Shown: positions 43,231 through 52,590, numbered from the stretch's first letter. The stretch: DNA of 64,000 bases from CAYPHY01 sp964410625 (GCA_964410625.1 CAYPHY010000004.1:1-64000); one strand, 5' to 3'. Made by a program: numbers and translations. The notes: generated by a model not told the origin, from the letters alone.

Positions 43231-44937
43231 ATGCAGGTTACGATTCAAAACGGTACACCTGCGGTTTCGGCCGAAAACTACCATCTGATAGTTCTCGGCG
43301 ACAGACCGTTTGTGTATGTGATGGGAAAAAATGGGGAGCCGCTGGCAACACTTTTTGTCTTGTCCTCGGTTCATCCCCTGAACGGCCGTGATGACACCAC
43401 GGCCATGAGCAACTGGCACGTCAGCGAAGAAGATGATGTTGTCACGCTGACTGTCTCTGCCAGCAGTAGTGTCTGGACAGATAAAATATTTCGTTTCCGC
43501 TGCTTCCCGGAGCGATTTTTATATGAGGTTGAGTTGGTCGGCGAGGGGCAACTAGCCGAGGCGCAATTCTTCGGCGGCTATTACTCCGGCCATGTGCGCT
43601 GGGGTTCCGGCTTTTTTGTCTCTGATCAAGCGTTCAAGCAGGGGTTCAACCCCGAACCGAACAAAGATGAGATCAGCTACTTCAATGGGGATGGCAGTTC
43701 GACGATTGACTTAATGGGCGTGCCGTTGCCAGGGCGGGATGATTGGTTCTTCACCCCGCCACCCTTTTGCTTTGCCCTGGAAGCGGCAACGGGTTGGATG
43801 AGCATGGGGGTTGAGGCCCGTCCTGGTGAAAACAACTATACCGCCTATCGCTATCGTGGCGGCCGCGGCCACTTCTCATTGGCCCTGGACTATGAGGGGT
43901 ATACGTCCGTGTCTGGCCGCTACCAACTGCCAACTATCGCCTTCGATTTTGGAACAAACGAGTATGAGGTGCTGGCCAAACATGTTCAGGCACTTCGCCA
44001 TGCCGGTTATGTTCCGTCACAACAACCACAAGCGAAGCCCGCCTGGTGGCGCGAGCCAAGCTTTTGTGGCTGGGGAGCGCAAGGGTATGTAGCGCGAATG
44101 GAAAACGGCCGCGCCCCCGATTACGCGCGGCAAGCGCTGTATGTGCAATTCCTGGATACGTTGGCGGCGAACGAGATCAATCCCGGCATCGTCGTCCTTG
44201 ACGATAAGTGGCAGGCACACTACGCCGAAAATGAAGTGGACACGGAAAAGTGGCCTGATTTACCCGGCTTCATCGGCCGCCAACACGCGCAGGGGCGTAA
44301 GGTGCTGCTGTGGCTGAAAGCGTGGGACCCGGAGGGCATACCGACGGAAGAGTGTATTCAAAATGCGGCCGGGCTGCCGATTGCCATTGACCCTACCAAC
44401 CCCGCCTACCAACAGCGGTTACAAAACGCGGTACGCCGCATGTTGTCCCCTGAAGGGTATGACGCTGATGGCTTTAAAATTGATTTCACCGCCCGCACCC
44501 CCAGCGGCCCCGGCATGAAGCGCTATGGTGATGTCTGGGGACTGGAATTGCTGAAGCAATACCTGGGATTGATCTATACGGCCGCCAAAGCAGCCAAGCC
44601 CGACGCGCTGGTGATGACCCACACCCCCCACCCCTATCTGGCGGATGTGGTGGATATGATCCGGCTCAACGACATCAATGTGGAGAAGGATGTGAACCAG
44701 GCGATGCGCCACCGCGCACGCATTGCCGGGATCGCCCTACCCGACGCGCTGATTGACACCGACAACTGGCCCGTCCCTAACCGCGCCGGTTGGCAAGCCT
44801 ATCTGCCACTACAGGCCGAGCTGGGTGTGCCTTCCTTATATTATACGAGCCATATTGACCATACGGGCGAAGCCCTGACGGCCGAAGATTACGATCTCAT
44901 CCGCCGCACATGGGCAGACTACCGGCAACGGTTGTAA
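43231..44937 (+). CDS. GH31/GH36-like alpha-glycosidase
   Basis: 568 residues, cytoplasmic (no signal). An N-terminal beta-sandwich (about 1-265) is followed by a (beta/alpha)8 barrel of the clan GH-D/GH31 type. Barrel markers are GIVVLDDKWQ, LLWLKAWDPEG, and YDADGFKIDFT, whose Asp is where the catalytic nucleophile lies; LIDTDNWPVPNRAGW may hold the acid/base Asp. It would cleave an imported alpha-linked glycoside. The barrel is shorter than in usual GH31, so the exact family is uncertain. Followed by a hairpin repeat. Confidence 0.7.
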   Translation: MQVTIQNGTPAVSAENYHLIVLGDRPFVYVMGKNGEPLATLFVLSSVHPLNGRDDTTAMSNWHVSEEDDVVTLTVSASSSVWTDKIFRFRCFPERFLYEVELVGEGQLAEAQFFGGYYSGHVRWGSGFFVSDQAFKQGFNPEPNKDEISYFNGDGSSTIDLMGVPLPGRDDWFFTPPPFCFALEAATGWMSMGVEARPGENNYTAYRYRGGRGHFSLALDYEGYTSVSGRYQLPTIAFDFGTNEYEVLAKHVQALRHAGYVPSQQPQAKPAWWREPSFCGWGAQGYVARMENGRAPDYARQALYVQFLDTLAANEINPGIVVLDDKWQAHYAENEVDTEKWPDLPGFIGRQHAQGRKVLLWLKAWDPEGIPTEECIQNAAGLPIAIDPTNPAYQQRLQNAVRRMLSPEGYDADGFKIDFTARTPSGPGMKRYGDVWGLELLKQYLGLIYTAAKAAKPDALVMTHTPHPYLADVVDMIRLNDINVEKDVNQAMRHRARIAGIALPDALIDTDNWPVPNRAGWQAYLPLQAELGVPSLYYTSHIDHTGEALTAEDYDLIRRTWADYRQRL

Positions 44938-44938
44938 C

Positions 44939-44984
44939 GCGATTTGGTAAATCGTGCGTTTGAACGAGCGATTTACCAAATCGC
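44939..44984. terminator. Inverted repeat after the glycosidase gene
   Basis: The 16-base arm GCGATTTGGTAAATCG (44939-44954) is exactly matched by its reverse complement at 44969-44984. Each arm is itself nearly palindromic, as in the element at 32583-32603. It could attenuate the operon here. Family G words follow at 45055-45125. Confidence 0.65.
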
Positions 44985-45141
44985 TCTACAGTGAGAATGA
45001 GTCAGGAAAGGAGCAGCAACAAGCAACTCCAGATCGTGAGTATATCGAAGAGATTAACCACAAAGGTAACAAGAAAAATCCGCGAAATCCGCGTCGCGTC
45101 CGCGTTATCTGCGTAACCATCAACCATCCTAAACCTGAACC

Positions 45142-45804
45142 ATGAGTAAATTAGCGATTATCCACACCACCCCGGCGACGATTGAGCCATTGAAGGCATT
45201 GGCGGCCGAACTGTTACCGACCTATGAGATCATCAACTTTGTGGATGACTCCATCCTGCCGCAACTGGCACAAAACGGGGGGGACGTTTCCGCCGTTGAA
45301 GGGCGCGTGCTGCAATATGCCCGCTTTGGCGAGGAAGTGGGGGCCGATGGTATCCTCGAAGCGTGTTCCTCGGTTGGTGAAGTGGTGGAGAAGGCACGGC
45401 CGTTGCTCTCCATTCCCATCATTCGTATTGATGAGGCGATGGCGGAAGCGGCCGTGGCGCGAGGGGAACGGATCGGCGTCGCGGCAACGCTGGCAACGAC
45501 ATTGCAGCCGACGCTAGCCTTGTTGCAGCAGAAGGCAGCCGCCGGGAAAGCTGTCGAGTTTGAATCTATCCTCGTCTCCGAAGCCTATCAAAAGTTGATG
45601 AAAGGGGACAAAACTGGACATGACCAGACATTGGCCGAAGCCCTGACGGCACTGGCCGACAAGGTAGATGTCGTAGTCCTCGCCCAGGCCTCTATGGCCC
45701 GCGTCGTTGCCACCCTGCCAGAGGAGATACGAGATAAATTCCTCTCTAGCCCTCGTTTGGGCATGGAGCGGATGAGACAAGTTTTGGAAGAGAGTGGGCA
45801 GTAG
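45142..45804 (+). CDS. Asp/Glu racemase-superfamily protein
   Basis: 220 residues with two Rossmann-like halves. The first catalytic Cys is in GILEACSSVGEV; at the second site, where racemases have another Cys, the sequence reads VVLAQASMARV with Ser. Loss of the second Cys is typical of members that act as isomerases, decarboxylases or lyases on sugar acids or hydantoins rather than as amino-acid racemases. In this operon a sugar-derived substrate is likely (inference). Confidence 0.75.
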   Translation: MSKLAIIHTTPATIEPLKALAAELLPTYEIINFVDDSILPQLAQNGGDVSAVEGRVLQYARFGEEVGADGILEACSSVGEVVEKARPLLSIPIIRIDEAMAEAAVARGERIGVAATLATTLQPTLALLQQKAAAGKAVEFESILVSEAYQKLMKGDKTGHDQTLAEALTALADKVDVVVLAQASMARVVATLPEEIRDKFLSSPRLGMERMRQVLEESGQ

Positions 45805-45885
45805 GAAGTAAACAGCTAGCAGTAGACAGTCAATGAAGTAAGCGATTGGCAACTGCCTACTGACCACTGTCTACTGCTTACTATC
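45795..45885. repeat. Phrase repeat family D between racemase-like and kinase genes
   Basis: GTGGGCAGTAGGAAGTAAAC and AGCAGTAGACAGTC on the left; CAACTGCCTACTGACCACTG and TCTACTGCTTAC on the right: the same words inverted. The first few bases still encode the C-terminus of the racemase-like protein. Confidence 0.75.
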
Positions 45886-45901
45886 CCCAGAGGAACCGCT
45901 C

Positions 45902-47395
45902 GTGTTACTGGGCATAGACATCGGCACGACACATTGCAAAGCGGGGTTATTCTCCGCGGATGGGGCGTTGCGCTCCCTGGCGAAACGGCCGATGACTACC
46001 TGCCGCCACACCCAGGGGTATGACTATTACGAGCCGGAAGCGTTGTGGCAGACGGCCGCTACGGTGATCGCCGAGACCACTGCTTCCTCCGACGGCGCAA
46101 AGGTCACGGCCGTTGGGGTAAGCAGCATGGCCGAAACGGGATTGTTGCTCGACCGGCAAAGCGGCCGACCTTGCACCCCTTTCCTACCCTGGTTTGATAT
46201 GAGCGCAGCCGAAGCAACCCCCTTGCTGGAACAGAGCGGCACGCCCTACGAGCGATTCGTCCGCACCGGCATTTACCCCAGCTTTAAGTGTAGTCTGGCG
46301 AAGTTGCTCTGGTTGCGAGTGCGGGAAGCGGCCGTCCCAGAGCGTGCTGTCTGGCTTTCCGTTGCCGACTACATTGTGTACCGTCTGACCGGAGAGATCG
46401 CCACCGACTACTCATTAGCCGGGCGCACCTATGCCTTTTCGCTGGCCGAGGGGGAATGGGACGGCGAATGGTTGGCGCAATTTGGCCTGGCGCCGGAGTT
46501 GTTTCCCCGGCCGGTGGCCGCCGGGACGTTGGTTGGCCGGGTGCGGCCGAACGTAGTGGCGGAGAGTGGCCTGGCGGTGGGCACGGCGGTCACGCTGGCC
46601 GGGCATGACCATCTCTGTGCCGCCTTTGCCGCCGGAGTCGTTGAACCAGGGCAGGTGTTTGACTCGATGGGAACAGCGGAGACGCTGATCGGCGCATTGC
46701 CGCAGGGGGGATTGGGAGAGGCGGCGTTTGCCTCCGGGCTGACGTTCGGCCGTCATGTGGCTGGCGGCCGCCACTATTGGCTCGGCGGCCTCTCCATGTC
46801 TGGCGGCTCGGTCGAGTGGCTAAGAGGCATCCTCGGTGAGCCGCCACTGACGTATGAGGAAGTGACCCATTTACTGCCAGAAGCACCAGCAGCGCCAGGC
46901 AATCTGCTCTATTTTCCCTACCTCGCCGGAAGCAGCTCCCCCTGGCCTGCCCCTGACCTGCGTGGGGCGTTCATTGGACTGGGGCAACAGCACGGCCGCG
47001 CCGATCTGCTCCAGGCGGTGTTGGAAGGGACAGCTTACCAAATCGAGGCGATCCGTCGCGCGGCCGAGCCAGTCTCTGGCACAGCGATTGAGCGCATCGT
47101 CGTGGCCGGGGGCGGAACGCATAACCGGGCATGGTTGCAGATCAAGGCGGATGTGACCGGCTGTGAGCATTTGTTGTTGGCGGCGGCCGAGGCGACGTTG
47201 CTGGGCGCGGCCTTGCTGGCCGGTGTTGCCAGCGGGTTGTTTGGTGACCAGCAGCAGGCGTTGGCAGCCGTTGCCGATGCGCCACAAACCACCATCACAC
47301 CCCGCCCCCAACTACATGAACGCTACCGCCAACTGTATGAGGAGCAATTTCTCGCCTGGCAACGGCCGCTGCGGGAAATCCGAGGACAACTATGA
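45902..47395 (+). CDS. FGGY-family carbohydrate kinase
   Basis: 497 residues. Two actin-like domains; phosphorylates a sugar or sugar acid with ATP. LLGIDIGTTHCKAGLFSADG is the phosphate-1 loop, LPWFDMSAAEATPLL the substrate region, VAVGTAVTLAGHDHLCAAFA holds the catalytic-type Asp, and IVVAGGGTHNRAWLQIKADV the FGGY second signature. It starts with GTG 45902 behind AGAGGA. Its stop overlaps the aldolase start (ATGA), so kinase and aldolase are coupled: the kinase product is probably the aldolase precursor. Sugar not known (xylulo-, fuculo- and glucono-kinases share the family). Confidence 0.92.
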   Translation: MLLGIDIGTTHCKAGLFSADGALRSLAKRPMTTCRHTQGYDYYEPEALWQTAATVIAETTASSDGAKVTAVGVSSMAETGLLLDRQSGRPCTPFLPWFDMSAAEATPLLEQSGTPYERFVRTGIYPSFKCSLAKLLWLRVREAAVPERAVWLSVADYIVYRLTGEIATDYSLAGRTYAFSLAEGEWDGEWLAQFGLAPELFPRPVAAGTLVGRVRPNVVAESGLAVGTAVTLAGHDHLCAAFAAGVVEPGQVFDSMGTAETLIGALPQGGLGEAAFASGLTFGRHVAGGRHYWLGGLSMSGGSVEWLRGILGEPPLTYEEVTHLLPEAPAAPGNLLYFPYLAGSSSPWPAPDLRGAFIGLGQQHGRADLLQAVLEGTAYQIEAIRRAAEPVSGTAIERIVVAGGGTHNRAWLQIKADVTGCEHLLLAAAEATLLGAALLAGVASGLFGDQQQALAAVADAPQTTITPRPQLHERYRQLYEEQFLAWQRPLREIRGQL

Positions 47396-48330
47396 GCCGC
47401 AAGCGACCAGCTAATTTATTGACCTTAAAAGAAGCCCTGCCGATTGCCGAGAAAGGGGGCTACGCACTGGGTGCTTTTTCGCCGCGTACGCTACCGCTGA
47501 TTGAGCCTGTTCTACGCGCCGGTCAGAAGGCGAATTCACCGCTGATTGTCCAGATTTCACAGCGGGAGTTTGAGCGGTATGGGGTGACGCCGCAAAGCTT
47601 CGCTGATGAGTTTTACCGCCAGCTTGCCCAACAGGGGATCACCGTGCCCGTTGTGCTACATCTCGACCACACCAAAGAGCTAGAGGTGATCCAGCAAGCG
47701 GTGGCTGCGGGTTTCACGTCGGTGATGATTGACGCCTCAGAACACCCGCTGGAACAAAACATTGAGATTTCGCGGGAAGCGGCCGACTACGCCCATCTCT
47801 ACCGTATCTCGGTTGAAGCGGAACTGGGGCGCATTGGCACGACCGACTTTGTTGAAACGGAAAGCGATGAGGAGCTATATACCGACCCTGACGAGGCGGC
47901 TTACTTTGTGGCTGAAACGGGGGTGGACGCGCTGGCCGTCTCTTGTGGCACGGCGCATGGCGTCTACGAAGTACGCCAGCCGAAGGTAGACTATGCGCGG
48001 CTCCAGGCCATTCGTGCCCGCACGCCTGTCCATCTGGTGTTGCATGGCGGTTCTGGCGTTCCGCCAGAGATGGTGCGGCGGGCGATTGGATTGCCCAATG
48101 GTGGGATTAGCAAGATGAATATCGCCACCGATGTGGAGCTGGCAGCGTTGGGGGCGTTAAGACGCAGCGAGCGATTAAGCAGCGCGGAGATGGCGGCATT
48201 GCCGGAGGAGCAGTTGGCAGCCGCACAAGCGGCCGTTGAACAACTGGTGATCGAAAAAATGACCCACTTCCTCGGTAGCGCTGGCTGCGCTGATGATCCT
48301 GCCTGGAAGACGGCAGGCCATTGGCAATAA
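47392..48330 (+). CDS. Class II ketose-bisphosphate aldolase
   Basis: 312 residues. Zn2+-dependent aldolase cutting a phosphorylated ketose to DHAP and an aldehyde. VVLHLDHTKELEVIQ has the Zn His and catalytic Asp, SVMIDASEHPLEQNI the following loop, VEAELGRIG a metal-side Glu, SCGTAHGVYEV the second Zn His and VLHGGSGVP the third, with the phosphate loop MNIATD. It is nearer to tagatose- or GatY/KbaY-type enzymes in length and motif than to glycolytic Fba. Overlaps the kinase gene by 4 bases. Confidence 0.9.
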   Translation: MSRKRPANLLTLKEALPIAEKGGYALGAFSPRTLPLIEPVLRAGQKANSPLIVQISQREFERYGVTPQSFADEFYRQLAQQGITVPVVLHLDHTKELEVIQQAVAAGFTSVMIDASEHPLEQNIEISREAADYAHLYRISVEAELGRIGTTDFVETESDEELYTDPDEAAYFVAETGVDALAVSCGTAHGVYEVRQPKVDYARLQAIRARTPVHLVLHGGSGVPPEMVRRAIGLPNGGISKMNIATDVELAALGALRRSERLSSAEMAALPEEQLAAAQAAVEQLVIEKMTHFLGSAGCADDPAWKTAGHWQ

Positions 48331-48348
48331 CAGTTCGACAATTATGTT

Positions 48349-48397
48349 AACCTGTTTCAACAGGTTTCCTATACCAGACGCGGGTTTCAACTCGCGT
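48349..48397. repeat. Two-hairpin module, copy 2
   Basis: AACCTGTTTCAACAGGTT (48349-48366), linker TCCTATACCAG, then ACGCGGGTTTCAACTCGCGT (48378-48397). The linker differs from copy 1 (27604-27653) by one base, while the stems differ at many positions and still pair, including a G-T wobble in the second stem of each copy. Confidence 0.85.
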
Positions 48398-48416
48398 AAA
48401 TGATGTCATCATCAAC

Positions 48417-49745
48417 ATGATCAACGAGCTAATTGAGGAAGGGCGGGAACGGGCCAGGGAGTTGCTGTTAGCCAACGGTGGGGAATTGGGCCTGGTTGGC
48501 TCCAACCAGGCTTACCAGCAGGTCTGGGCGCGGGATAGTATGATCTGCGGGTTGGGGTTGTGGCTATGTGGGGCGGAGGGCGCGGCCGTCCATCGCCGTT
48601 CGCTCGACACCCTGCGCCAGTTCCAATCGCCGCTGGGCAAGATACCGCACAACGTCGGCCTGACCAATATCCCTGACCCGGCACTGATCGCCCATGGCGG
48701 CTGGATTGAGGTGGCGGGGAAAGAGGGCGTTGCGGTCGAGGACACCGCCCACTCCGGCTGTGTGGACGGCAACTTGTGGTACATCATCGGCCATTACACC
48801 CACTACCGCATGGGCGGTGACGAAGCTTATCTGCGCGAGGTGTGGCCGAGCCTGGAAAAGGCGTTGCTGTGGCTGCGCTATCAGGACAGCAACGAGTGTG
48901 GCCTGCTGGAAGTACATGAGGCGATGGATTGGGCTGATCTCTTCGCCAACCGTTACAATGTGCTCTTTGACAATGTGCTGTATGCGGCCGCCTGGCGTTG
49001 CATGGGAGAGATGGCGACCGCGCTCGGTTTACCGGCCGCTTTTTACCAGGAGAACGCGGCCGATGTGGTGCAAAAAATCAATACCCTGCTGTGGGTGGGG
49101 GCGGAAGCGCCGGTAGATTATGCCTGGGTGCGTGACCAGCGCAAGGAGTGGCTCTATCCGCTGCGGCGGGTGGAGACGGAGTTGGTGGAGCGGCCGTTTT
49201 ACCTGCCTTATATGGCCTTCCGTGACTACGCCGACCGCTTCGAGACGCTGGGCAACTTGCTGGCGATCCTCTTTGGCGTGGCCGGGGAGACACAGGCGAA
49301 CAAAATCCTTGACTACATCCACGGCTGCGGTCTCAATGAACCCTATCCGGTGCGCGTGGTCTATCCGCCGCTGCAACCAGGGGACAAAGATTGGCGCGAC
49401 TACTATCGCTACCGCAATCTCAACCAGCCCAACCATTACCACAATGGCGGCATCTGGCCTTTTGTCGGCGGCTTTTACGTCGCCGCGTTAGTGCAGGCCG
49501 GGTGGCTAGAAGAGGCAGGTGAGCAGTTGCTAAAATTAACGGAGATGAACCACAACGGCCGTCGTGGAAAGTGGGAGTTTAACGAGTGGCATCATGGCGT
49601 GTCGGGACGGCCGATGGGCTACAGCGGCCAATCCTGGTCGCTGGCGCTCTATCTCTATGCCGTTGATGCGGTGGAGCAAGGGCGCGTGAATCTATTCGAT
49701 CATTTTGTAGCGCGGGTTTTTTACCCGCACGACGATACTGAGTGA
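48417..49745 (+). CDS. Six-hairpin glycosidase (debranching-enzyme/GH63-like)
   Basis: 442 residues forming an (alpha/alpha)6 barrel. QQVWARDSMICGLGLW is the RDS motif of amylo-1,6-glucosidase-like and invertase-like clan GH-G enzymes; YLREVWPSLEKALLWL, LLEVHEAMDWADLFAN (probable acidic catalytic residues) and NHYHNGGIWPFVGGFYV (second catalytic region) follow. No signal, so it acts in the cytoplasm on an imported glycan. The last residues (FVARVFYPHDD) are encoded by a hairpin, GCGGGTTTTTTACCCGC at 49712-49728, which looks like an intruding repeat. Confidence 0.75.
   Translation: MINELIEEGRERARELLLANGGELGLVGSNQAYQQVWARDSMICGLGLWLCGAEGAAVHRRSLDTLRQFQSPLGKIPHNVGLTNIPDPALIAHGGWIEVAGKEGVAVEDTAHSGCVDGNLWYIIGHYTHYRMGGDEAYLREVWPSLEKALLWLRYQDSNECGLLEVHEAMDWADLFANRYNVLFDNVLYAAAWRCMGEMATALGLPAAFYQENAADVVQKINTLLWVGAEAPVDYAWVRDQRKEWLYPLRRVETELVERPFYLPYMAFRDYADRFETLGNLLAILFGVAGETQANKILDYIHGCGLNEPYPVRVVYPPLQPGDKDWRDYYRYRNLNQPNHYHNGGIWPFVGGFYVAALVQAGWLEEAGEQLLKLTEMNHNGRRGKWEFNEWHHGVSGRPMGYSGQSWSLALYLYAVDAVEQGRVNLFDHFVARVFYPHDDTE
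49712..49728. repeat. Hairpin overlapping the glycosidase C-terminus
   Basis: GCGGGTTTTTTACCCGC, a 6-bp stem inside the last coding codons and just upstream of the next start at 49747. It could be a repeat that moved into the gene end, or a coupled translation/attenuation element. Confidence 0.6.
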
Positions 49746-49746
49746 T

Positions 49747-51564
49747 ATGCAACAACTTTCTGAACATCTCTACTGTTATGAGGACACTTGCCGAGTCTAT
49801 GTGCTACGGAGTGGGGAGACGGCCGTGCTGCTCGACTTTGGCAGCGGCCGTGTCCTGGAACAGCTTCCCGAACTGGGCATCCACAAGGTACTGGCGGTAC
49901 TGATGACCCACCACCATCGCGACCAGGGGCAGGGACTGCCTTGCGCCGCCGAAGCCGGTATTCCCATCTGGGTCCCACACATCGAGCAAGACCTGTTTCA
50001 CAGTGTGGACGAACATTGGCAGGCGCGGGAAGTACTCAACAACTACAACTCGCGGCAAGACCGCTTTTCCCTGTTAACCTCAGTCCCGGTAGCGGCCACG
50101 CTTCGTGACTATGGTCAATATCGCTTTGACGATCTTCAGCTTCAGGTCTGGCCAACGCCAGGGCACACAACCGGCTCGATCAGTTTGTTAGCGGAAATTG
50201 ACGGCCGCCGTGTCGCCTTTGTTGGCGACTTGCTGGCCGGGCCGGGTAAATTGTGGTCGCTGGCGGCCACGCAATGGTCTTACAACGGCGGCGAGGGGTT
50301 AGCAGCCACTATCCTTGCTTTGCTCTCCCTGGGTGATTGGCAGCCTGATTTAATGCTGCCCTCCCATGGCAACCCAATTGAAGACCCGGCCGCGGCGATT
50401 GAGCAGACGGTGTCTCGCTTGCGCGAGCTGACGCGCTACCGCGAGCAAAACCCTCGTCTCTTCCCTTTTCGCAAACGGCCGTATGACATCATCTCTCCGC
50501 ACCTGTTGCGTAATCGCACCAGCATGGCCAACAGCTATGTGCTGCTTTCCGAGGACGGGAGCGCTCTGTTCATAGACTTTGGCTATGATTTTATTCTCGG
50601 CACACCAGGGGGGAACGACCGCGCCTCGCGGCGGCCGTGGCTCTATACCTTGCCGATGTTAAAAGAACAGTTTGGCGTTAAAAAGATAGAGGTGGCACTT
50701 CCCACTCACTATCATGACGACCATGTAGCGGGAATGAATTTGCTGCGCCTGATGGAAGGGACAGAGGTGTGGGCGGCCGAGAACTTTGCCGACGTCCTCG
50801 AACACCCCTTTAACTATAGCATCCCCTGTATTTGGTATGATCCTATCCCGGTTGACCGCGTGCTGCCCCTACGGCAACCTATCCGCTGGCACGAGTACGA
50901 ACTATCACTATACCCCTTGCAGGGGCATACACGCTATGCAGTGGCGATCAGTTTTGAGGCAGATGGGCTGCGCGTGCTGGCAACAGGTGATCAATATGAG
51001 GGGGAAAGTGGCCTCCGCTGGAACTATGTCTATCAGAATGGATTTGAGATAGATGATTACATTGACAGTGCCGCGCTCTACCGGCAGTTGAACCCCGATG
51101 TCATTCTCAGTGGACACCACGAGCCGCTATGGGTGCGGCCGAGTTACTTCTATGAACTAGATGAACGAGGCGAAGCACTGGCCCGCCTGCACCGCGAGCT
51201 GCTCCATCCGGCCGTGTTGGGCTTCGGCGCCGGTGGTGTGGTTGCCCAAATTCAGCCCTATTTGGCGACCATTGCCGCCGGCAAGCCCCATACCTTCACG
51301 GTTACTATTTTCAACCCTGGTGAAGAAGCGGCCGTTGCCTGCGTGCAGCTCATCACGCCCGAAGGGTGGCAGGTGGCGGAAGGGGCACAAGAGATAACCA
51401 TCGCCGGAAAGGAAGCGGCGGTCCCCTTCACCGTGACGCCTCCGGCCGGTAAGCCCGTTCGCCGCGCACGATTGGCGGCCGACATCACGATCAACGGCCG
51501 TCCCTGGGGCCAACAAGCGGAGGCATTGGTGACTGTGGAGACGGCGGTGAAGGTGTATGGTTAG
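49747..51564 (+). CDS. Tandem metallo-beta-lactamase-fold hydrolase with Ig-like tail
   Basis: 605 residues. A first MBL domain (about 1-215) has LMTHHHRDQGQG (HxHxDQ), TPGHTTGS, FVGDLL and LPSHGNP; a second (about 250-480) has LPTHYHDDHVAG (HxHxDH), LQGHTRYA, ATGDQYEG and LSGHHEPL. Both keep a full metal ligand set except that the first has Gln in place of the last His of the motif. Residues about 490-605 are a beta-sandwich (FTVTIFNPGEEAAV, LAADITINGRPWG). Two complete MBL folds in one chain with such a tail is unusual. The ATG starts one base after the preceding stop codon. In a sugar operon it may act on a lactone, ester or sulfate; the substrate is unknown. Confidence 0.75.
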   Translation: MQQLSEHLYCYEDTCRVYVLRSGETAVLLDFGSGRVLEQLPELGIHKVLAVLMTHHHRDQGQGLPCAAEAGIPIWVPHIEQDLFHSVDEHWQAREVLNNYNSRQDRFSLLTSVPVAATLRDYGQYRFDDLQLQVWPTPGHTTGSISLLAEIDGRRVAFVGDLLAGPGKLWSLAATQWSYNGGEGLAATILALLSLGDWQPDLMLPSHGNPIEDPAAAIEQTVSRLRELTRYREQNPRLFPFRKRPYDIISPHLLRNRTSMANSYVLLSEDGSALFIDFGYDFILGTPGGNDRASRRPWLYTLPMLKEQFGVKKIEVALPTHYHDDHVAGMNLLRLMEGTEVWAAENFADVLEHPFNYSIPCIWYDPIPVDRVLPLRQPIRWHEYELSLYPLQGHTRYAVAISFEADGLRVLATGDQYEGESGLRWNYVYQNGFEIDDYIDSAALYRQLNPDVILSGHHEPLWVRPSYFYELDERGEALARLHRELLHPAVLGFGAGGVVAQIQPYLATIAAGKPHTFTVTIFNPGEEAAVACVQLITPEGWQVAEGAQEITIAGKEAAVPFTVTPPAGKPVRRARLAADITINGRPWGQQAEALVTVETAVKVYG

Positions 51565-51584
51565 AAGATGGAAATTGTTTATTC

Positions 51585-51675
51585 GTGTACTGGTCTATTG
51601 GTGTATTGCTTGCTGCCCCGTTGCCAATAACAAATAGACCAATACACCAATATACAAATATACCAACACACTAAT
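51585..51675. repeat. Phrase repeat family E, inverted
   Basis: TACTGGTCTATTGGTGTATT and, after a central unique piece, AATAGACCAATACACCAATA: a clear inverted repeat between the MBL and PhyH genes. Confidence 0.75.
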
Positions 51676-51692
51676 CAATTCAGGAGACAACC

Positions 51693-52445
51693 ATGTTAAG
51701 CGAGGAACAACTCAACTTTTATCGAGAAAATGGTTATTTATTGGTCAATGGGATGTTTAGCCGCGAAGAGGCGGCCGCATTGCGGGCAGAAGCGCACGAC
51801 CTGATGCAGCGTCTGGCGGCACAACGCAATGTGGAAGCGACGTGGGGCAGCGCACGCAAACTGGAGATGAACGGCCGACAAACTGTCCTCCAGCATTGCC
51901 ACGATGTGCAGTATTATCTGGCCTCTTTCGCCCGCTTGCTGGTAGATGATCGGCTGACAAGTGTGGCAGCCGATATTATCGGCTCGCCCAATGTGCAGTT
52001 GCACCACAACAAGATGTTTATCAAGCCGCCGGAGAAAGGCTCGCCCTTCCCGATGCACCAGGACCACCCCTTTTTCCCCCATGCCAACCATTCGATGATC
52101 GCGGCGATCATACATATGGATGACGCGCCACTAGAGAAGGGTTGCGTGCGCGTAGTGCCGGGCAGCCACAAGCTGGGGCCGTTGTCCCACAACAGCGAAG
52201 GGGGCTGGCACTTGCCGCTGGATGAGTATCCGCTGGAGTCGGCCGTTCCTTGCCCGGCCGAAGCGGGGGATGTGTTGTTCTTCAGCTATCTGACCATCCA
52301 CGGCTCCGGCGTGAACACCAGCAATGAAGCACGGACGACCATCCTCGTCCAAATGCGCGACCCGGCCGATCCGCCAACGAACGAGGAGCATCGCTCACGC
52401 GGACAGGGGATGATTTTGCGGGGGGTTGACCCGTTGTTGATTTAG
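51693..52445 (+). CDS. Phytanoyl-CoA dioxygenase (PhyH)-family protein
   Basis: 250 residues, double-stranded beta-helix Fe(II)/2-oxoglutarate oxygenase. PFPMHQDHPFFPHAN holds the HxD iron ligands, TIHGSGVNTSNEARTT the distal His and the Arg that binds 2-oxoglutarate. Bacterial PhyH proteins in sugar clusters hydroxylate small substrates. The ATG follows CAGGAG. With 2-oxoglutarate use it would oxidise an operon intermediate or a glycoside aglycone (inference). Confidence 0.85.
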   Translation: MLSEEQLNFYRENGYLLVNGMFSREEAAALRAEAHDLMQRLAAQRNVEATWGSARKLEMNGRQTVLQHCHDVQYYLASFARLLVDDRLTSVAADIIGSPNVQLHHNKMFIKPPEKGSPFPMHQDHPFFPHANHSMIAAIIHMDDAPLEKGCVRVVPGSHKLGPLSHNSEGGWHLPLDEYPLESAVPCPAEAGDVLFFSYLTIHGSGVNTSNEARTTILVQMRDPADPPTNEEHRSRGQGMILRGVDPLLI

Positions 52446-52580
52446 GTAGTGGGCAGTGGGCAGAGAGGGTAGGAGACTGAGAGACTAGGAGATTGGAGTT
52501 TAGAGATTGGGGATTGCGTACTCCTCTCCCCTGCCCCTCTGCTCCCCTGCTCTTCTGCCTACTGACTACTGACGACTAAG
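52446..52580. repeat. Families D and B arranged together
   Basis: D words (GTGGGCAGTGGGCAGA) then B words (GGAGACTGAGAGACTAGGAG), then CTGCTCCCCTGCTCTTCTGC and a last D piece (CTGCCTACTGACTACTGAC). Nested families in one gap. The array ends immediately before the ribosome site of the next gene. Confidence 0.7.
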
Positions 52581-52590
52581 GAACAATGAT

